Assembly (NCBI GenBank): GCA_040758525.1
Contig: JBFLVQ010000424.1
Coordinates: 1-8,451 of the forward strand
Direction of reading: 5' to 3'
DNA from: JBFLVQ01 sp040758525
Lineage (GTDB): Bacteria; Acidobacteriota; Blastocatellia; Chloracidobacteriales; JADJPF01
DNA length: 8,451 bases
Part shown: positions 4,545 to 8,451 of the stretch, piece after piece
Layout: each line of letters starts with the position of its first letter
Numbering within the stretch: position 1 is the first letter of the stretch
Program-made: the position numbers and the translations under genes
The notes under the pieces: generated by a model
Database searches by the model: none
Seen by the model: the letters and a program-made list of their open reading frames with translations, nothing else
What the model was told of the DNA's origin: nothing

Positions 4545-6236
4545 ATGGACAACAATATTCCAAAAGAAGTACCCACGGTAGAACCGGCCCAAATTAATTC
4601 GCCTTCCGAGAAGCGAAGTGTAAATCGCAAGCTTATGCTGACGATTGCAATTGTGATTGCGCTTTTCTCAATGGGGGCCGCCGCCTGGTTAAGACTGAAG
4701 ATGAAAAACCAGGATGTGGCTAAGGCAAGCCAGATGCAAGCCGATCAGACAGATAATCAAACGGCTGTTGCAGATCACCAGCATGATGATATCGATTACT
4801 GGACATGCTCCATGCATCCATTTGTAAAGCAGAAAGGGCCTGGAACATGTCCTATTTGCGCAATGGACTTAACACCGGTTAGGAAAGGTGGAGGCGGTCC
4901 GGCAGACACAGCGGCTGAAACTACATTTATGATCTCGCCTCAAAGGCAACAGTTAATAGGTGTAAAACTTACTGAAGTTCAGCCCCAACAGGTGGAGAAG
5001 ACTATTCGAACAGTCGGCAATGTGGCTGTTGATGAAACGAGAGTTGCGGAGGCGCAGGCGAAATTCAGTGGCTGGATCGAGCAAGTCTTTGCCAATCAAA
5101 CAGGGCAACACATTAAAAAAGGCGATCCGCTCTTTACAATCTACAGTCCTGAACTGGTAGCGACACAGGAAGAGTATCTATTAGCCTGGAAGGCAGCAAA
5201 AGATTTCAAAGAGGGTGAATATAAGCAGCTTGCCGGTATGGATTCGCTACTGGCCGCGGCACGCCGCCGTCTTGCTCGTTGGGATATTAGCAATGAACAG
5301 ATAAACGCGCTTGAAGAGACAGGCAAAGCTGAGCGTGCTCTCACCATATATGCGCCGGCGACAGGCCACATCATAATGAAAAATGCTTTCCCCAACATGC
5401 AGGTCACTCCTGAAACAAAGATCTACACTATCGCCGATCACAGCGTGGTATGGGTAAATGTCGATATTTATGAAACAGATATTGGGCTTATAAAGATTGG
5501 CCAAACTGCCAAGATGACTGTTCCAGCCTATCCCGATAAAGTCTTTTGGGGCAAAGTAACTTTTATCTGGCCTCATCTTGATTCTCAAACTCGCACATTA
5601 AAAGTAAGACTCGAATTTCCTAATCCCGGCTTAATGCTAAAACCTGAGATGTACGCCAATGTTGAGATTCAGGTACCGATGGGCACACGTTTAGCCATTC
5701 CCGAATCGGCCGTCATACGCACGGGCAAACAGAATATTGCTTTCGTCAGCCTTGGCGAAGGGCGCTTTAATCTGCGCAACGTCCAGCTAGGAGCAAAGCT
5801 AAACGGGCAATATGAGGTGCTTGATGGAATAGCTGAAGGTGAACAGATCGTGACGACGGCAAACTTCCTTGTAGATGCTGAGAGCAAACTGCAAGGTGTG
5901 AGCGCGTCATGGGAAGGGGATGCCCAACAAAATTTGAAGGCAACGGCAGAAGAAGAGGGCGGCATTCAGAAAATAGAGATTACAATTGATGAGCAGGGTT
6001 ATAAACCGAGCAACATTCAATTCAAATCAGGTCTTCCAGCACAGATTACCTTTTATAGAGTCAATGAGAAGAATTGTGGCGGCACAGTTCTATTTAAAGA
6101 ACTGGGCATAGAAAAAGAACTGCCTGTCGGCAAAAAAGTAACCGTCAATTTCGCTCCGAAAGAAGCGGGAGAGTACAAGTTCACCTGCGGAATGCAGATG
6201 TATGAAGGCACTTTGGTTGTAACAAGACAACAATAA
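4545..6236 (+). CDS. cusB: Periplasmic adaptor (CusB type) with heavy-metal-binding and cupredoxin-like domains
   Basis: A 563-residue membrane-fusion protein linking the RND pump to CusC; E. coli CusB is about 400 residues. A membrane anchor spans residues 30-49. A heavy-metal-binding domain follows at 85-112 (YWTCSMHP, then GTCPICAMDL), with C88, M90, H91, C102, C105 and M107 as likely ligands. The adaptor body, about 127-465, has the barrel-sandwich (VGNVAVDETRVAEAQAKFSGWI), a helical hairpin and beta-barrel parts (IPESAVIRTGKQNIAFV, then GIAEGEQIVTTANFLVDAESKL). The end, about 474-563, is a cupredoxin-like domain with C511 and the motif CGMQM (C548, M550, M552), as in small copper proteins. 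It could pass Cu(I)/Ag(I) between its own domains and the pump. The three-part layout is directly visible; the relay is inferred. cusA starts 57 bases on. Confidence 0.92.
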   Translation: MDNNIPKEVPTVEPAQINSPSEKRSVNRKLMLTIAIVIALFSMGAAAWLRLKMKNQDVAKASQMQADQTDNQTAVADHQHDDIDYWTCSMHPFVKQKGPGTCPICAMDLTPVRKGGGGPADTAAETTFMISPQRQQLIGVKLTEVQPQQVEKTIRTVGNVAVDETRVAEAQAKFSGWIEQVFANQTGQHIKKGDPLFTIYSPELVATQEEYLLAWKAAKDFKEGEYKQLAGMDSLLAAARRRLARWDISNEQINALEETGKAERALTIYAPATGHIIMKNAFPNMQVTPETKIYTIADHSVVWVNVDIYETDIGLIKIGQTAKMTVPAYPDKVFWGKVTFIWPHLDSQTRTLKVRLEFPNPGLMLKPEMYANVEIQVPMGTRLAIPESAVIRTGKQNIAFVSLGEGRFNLRNVQLGAKLNGQYEVLDGIAEGEQIVTTANFLVDAESKLQGVSASWEGDAQQNLKATAEEEGGIQKIEITIDEQGYKPSNIQFKSGLPAQITFYRVNEKNCGGTVLFKELGIEKELPVGKKVTVNFAPKEAGEYKFTCGMQMYEGTLVVTRQQ

Positions 6237-6239
6237 TTG

Positions 6240-6269
6240 CTCTGATAGTTTTTGCAATGCTCATCAGAG
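6240..6269 (+). repeat. Hairpin in the cusB-cusA gap
   Basis: CTCTGAT (6240-6246) and ATCAGAG (6263-6269) are exact reverse complements around a 16-base loop. No T-run follows. It may adjust mRNA stability or the ratio of adaptor to pump; cusA still has its own RBS, AGAGGA at 6281-6286. Confidence 0.45.
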
Positions 6270-6293
6270 AAATTTAAATTAGAGGATCGCGAA

Positions 6294-8451
6294 ATGATTG
6301 AAAACCTGATCGAATACTGCGCCCGGCATCGTTTTATCGTCTTCGCCTTTACGCTCTTTTTGACTCTATGGGGTGTTTGGGCTTTTCGTAACGCCAAACT
6401 TGATGCTCTACCAGATCTCTCTGACACGCAAGTAATCATATTCACTGAATGGGAGGGGCGATCGCCGGATCTGATAGAAGCTCAGATCACCTACCCGATA
6501 GTGACAAGACTTGTGGCAGCGCCAAAAGTTAAGGTTGTTCGAGGGCAATCTTTCTTCGGCCTCTCGTTTGTCTATGCCATTTTCGAAGACGGAACGGATA
6601 TCTATTGGGCGCGCAGCCGCACACTCGAATACATCAATGCTCTGCGTGATAAGCTGCCTAAGGATGTCTCGCCAACACTCGGTCCGGATGCAACTGGAGT
6701 TGGTTGGGTCTATGAATATGCGCTCGTCGATGAGACCGGACAACACGATCTGCAGGAACTGCGATCATTTCAGGACTGGAACTTAAAATATGTGATCGAA
6801 TCCGTTCCTGGAGTTGCCGAAGTGGCTTCTGTGGGCGGTTTCGTCAAACAGTATCAGATTGAACTCGATCCAAATAAACTCCTCGCTTATAAAATTCCTA
6901 TCGATCAAGTGATATCAGCGATACGACGCAGCAATAGCGATGTTGGCGGGCGATCAATCGAATTCGGTTCGACGGAATACATGGTGCGTGGCCGTGGTTA
7001 CATAAAATCACTCGATGACATTAATGATATTCCTCTCGACACCAATAAAAATGGGACACCCATTCTCTTGAGAGATGTAGCCGATGCAAAGATCGCCTCT
7101 GAACCTCGTCGTGGTTTGGCAGAATTGGACGGCAAAGGAGAGACAGTTGGTGGCATTGTTGTTGCGCGTTACGGTGAAAATGCCTTCAACGTGATCAAAC
7201 TGGTAAAAGAGAAGCTTGAATCAGTAAAAGGCTCTCTTCCATCTGGTGTAAAACTTGTTACTACTTATGACCGTTCTGATCTAATCCAGCGCGCTGTTGA
7301 TTCGCTCAATGAAGCCTTAGTAGAAGAGTTAATAGTCGTTGCGATCTTCATTACAATCTTTCTGCTCCATTTTCGGAGTGCGCTTGTACCAATTATAAGC
7401 TTACCGCTCGCGGTGCTTCTTTCATTTATACCCATCTATTATATGGGCCTAACAGTCAATATTATGAGCCTGGGCGGTATTATCATCGCTGTAGGCGCTA
7501 TGGTTGACGCAGCCATTATCTTTGTCGAGAACGCCCATAAAAAACTTGAAGAATGGGATGAAGCTGGGCGGCCTGGCAGCAGAACGGATGTACTCATCAG
7601 CGGATTTCGAGAAGTTGGCGGATCAATATTCTCTTCACTGCTTGTGCTTACTGTTTCGTTTATCCCGGTCTTTACTCTAGAGGCACAAGAGGGCCGTCTA
7701 TTCAAACCACTCGCATTCGGCAAGACATTTGCCATGTTCTTTTCTGCAATTCTGTCGGTCACATTAGTGCCGGCAATCGGCATACTGCTGATTCGTGGCC
7801 GCATTCACCATGAAGATAAACACCCGATCAGTCGCATACTTCACTGGATCTATTCGCCCGTTCTCTATTTTGTGGTTCGTTTCAGAAAGACAGTAATTCT
7901 CTTGGGAATTCTCGTGATGGCATCAACTGTGCCAATTTTCTTAAAGCTCGGTTCTGAGTTTATGCCGCCACTAAATGAAGGCTCAATATTGTATATGCCG
8001 ACGGCAGTGCCGGGCATGTCGATTACAGAAGCGGCAAAAATCTTGCAAACACAAGATCAAATCCTGAGCACTTTTCCAGAAGTAACAAACGTATTCGGCA
8101 AAGTTGGGCGCGCGCAAACACCAACAGATCCAGCTCCGCTCTCTATGGTTGAAACTACCATACTGCTAAAACCTATCGATGTATGGCGAACCATTGAACA
8201 GAAGAGATGGTATTCAGAATTTCCTGAATGGATAAAGCCGCCGTTCAGATGGCTCTGGCCTGAAAGAAGGCCAATGGAGTGGAATGAACTGATAGCTGAA
8301 ATGGATCAGAAGCTTCGCGTTCCAGGGATGCCGCCTATCTGGTGGATGCCAGTGCAGACACGTACAGAGATGCTTTCAACAGGCATCAGATCAAATCTTG
8401 GCATTAAAGTCTTTGGTGATGATCGTGAAAGGATCGAGAAACTCTCTATTG
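6294..8451 (+). CDS. cusA: Copper/silver RND efflux pump, N-terminal 719 residues (truncated by window end)
   Basis: This is the inner-membrane, proton-driven pump of the heavy-metal RND family, shown here to about two thirds of its usual 1040-1060 residues. It reads like E. coli CusA throughout: a first helix about 14-31, DALPDLSDTQVII, FEDGTDIYWARSR, GPDATGVGWVYEYALVD, then GAMVDAAIIFVENAHK in helix 4. D405 in that motif matches the proton-relay Asp of CusA. The periplasmic metal site of CusA is a methionine triad (M573, M623, M672). Here it is M568 (ILYMP), M618 (APLSMVETT) and M693 (TEMLSTGI), which favours Cu(I)/Ag(I) over Zn/Co/Cd. M391 and M403 of the methionine path are also kept. An insert of about 25 residues rich in Trp/Arg lies between M618 and M693. 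ATG 6294 follows AGAGGA with a seven-base gap. Confidence 0.93.
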   Translation, partial: MIENLIEYCARHRFIVFAFTLFLTLWGVWAFRNAKLDALPDLSDTQVIIFTEWEGRSPDLIEAQITYPIVTRLVAAPKVKVVRGQSFFGLSFVYAIFEDGTDIYWARSRTLEYINALRDKLPKDVSPTLGPDATGVGWVYEYALVDETGQHDLQELRSFQDWNLKYVIESVPGVAEVASVGGFVKQYQIELDPNKLLAYKIPIDQVISAIRRSNSDVGGRSIEFGSTEYMVRGRGYIKSLDDINDIPLDTNKNGTPILLRDVADAKIASEPRRGLAELDGKGETVGGIVVARYGENAFNVIKLVKEKLESVKGSLPSGVKLVTTYDRSDLIQRAVDSLNEALVEELIVVAIFITIFLLHFRSALVPIISLPLAVLLSFIPIYYMGLTVNIMSLGGIIIAVGAMVDAAIIFVENAHKKLEEWDEAGRPGSRTDVLISGFREVGGSIFSSLLVLTVSFIPVFTLEAQEGRLFKPLAFGKTFAMFFSAILSVTLVPAIGILLIRGRIHHEDKHPISRILHWIYSPVLYFVVRFRKTVILLGILVMASTVPIFLKLGSEFMPPLNEGSILYMPTAVPGMSITEAAKILQTQDQILSTFPEVTNVFGKVGRAQTPTDPAPLSMVETTILLKPIDVWRTIEQKRWYSEFPEWIKPPFRWLWPERRPMEWNELIAEMDQKLRVPGMPPIWWMPVQTRTEMLSTGIRSNLGIKVFGDDRERIEKLSI

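Noticed and set aside
7439..7804. Minus-strand frame of 121 residues inside cusA
   Set aside because: The plus strand encodes the conserved RND membrane helices here; the antisense product is Ser/Pro-rich noise.

Overview
The window comes from a Gram-negative bacterium: it encodes a complete outer-membrane factor and periplasmic adaptor, plus most of an RND pump. No gene fixes the taxon. The small Cys-rich protein next to cus and the adaptor's domain set remind me of Acidobacteriota, but that is a weak impression. Base composition is uneven: bases 1-1076 are visibly GC-rich, 1077-2600 AT-rich, and the cus genes intermediate. This suggests segments of different origin.

Bases 1-1076 look like part of an integron gene-cassette array. 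A leucine-rich-repeat gene (3' end only) stops 5 bases before a 110-base attC-like site (438-547). A VOC/glyoxalase-fold gene (562-1038) follows, then a compact palindrome with attC-type core boxes (1053-1076). The composition changes at that palindrome.

Bases 1077-2530 are decayed or rearranged DNA. They hold a short unrecognised minus-strand reading frame with a damaged inverted copy of itself, an inverted repeat that can fold in competing ways, a possible ParD-antitoxin relic, and a well-preserved MerR-type promoter. That promoter leads into a chimera: the DNA-binding helix-turn-helix of a MerR regulator joined in frame to the C-terminal end of a CzcA-like RND pump, whose remaining part carries two frameshifts.

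Bases 2576-8451 are a copper/silver efflux locus: a sigma70-like promoter driving an apparently leaderless small secreted Cys-rich protein, then cusC (outer-membrane channel), cusB (adaptor with an added N-terminal heavy-metal-binding domain and an added C-terminal cupredoxin-like domain) and cusA (RND pump, cut by the window end). Together the Cus proteins would form a tripartite pump exporting Cu(I)/Ag(I) from periplasm or cytoplasm to the outside. The methionine triad typical of copper/silver CusA is present. No intact regulator for this operon lies in the window.
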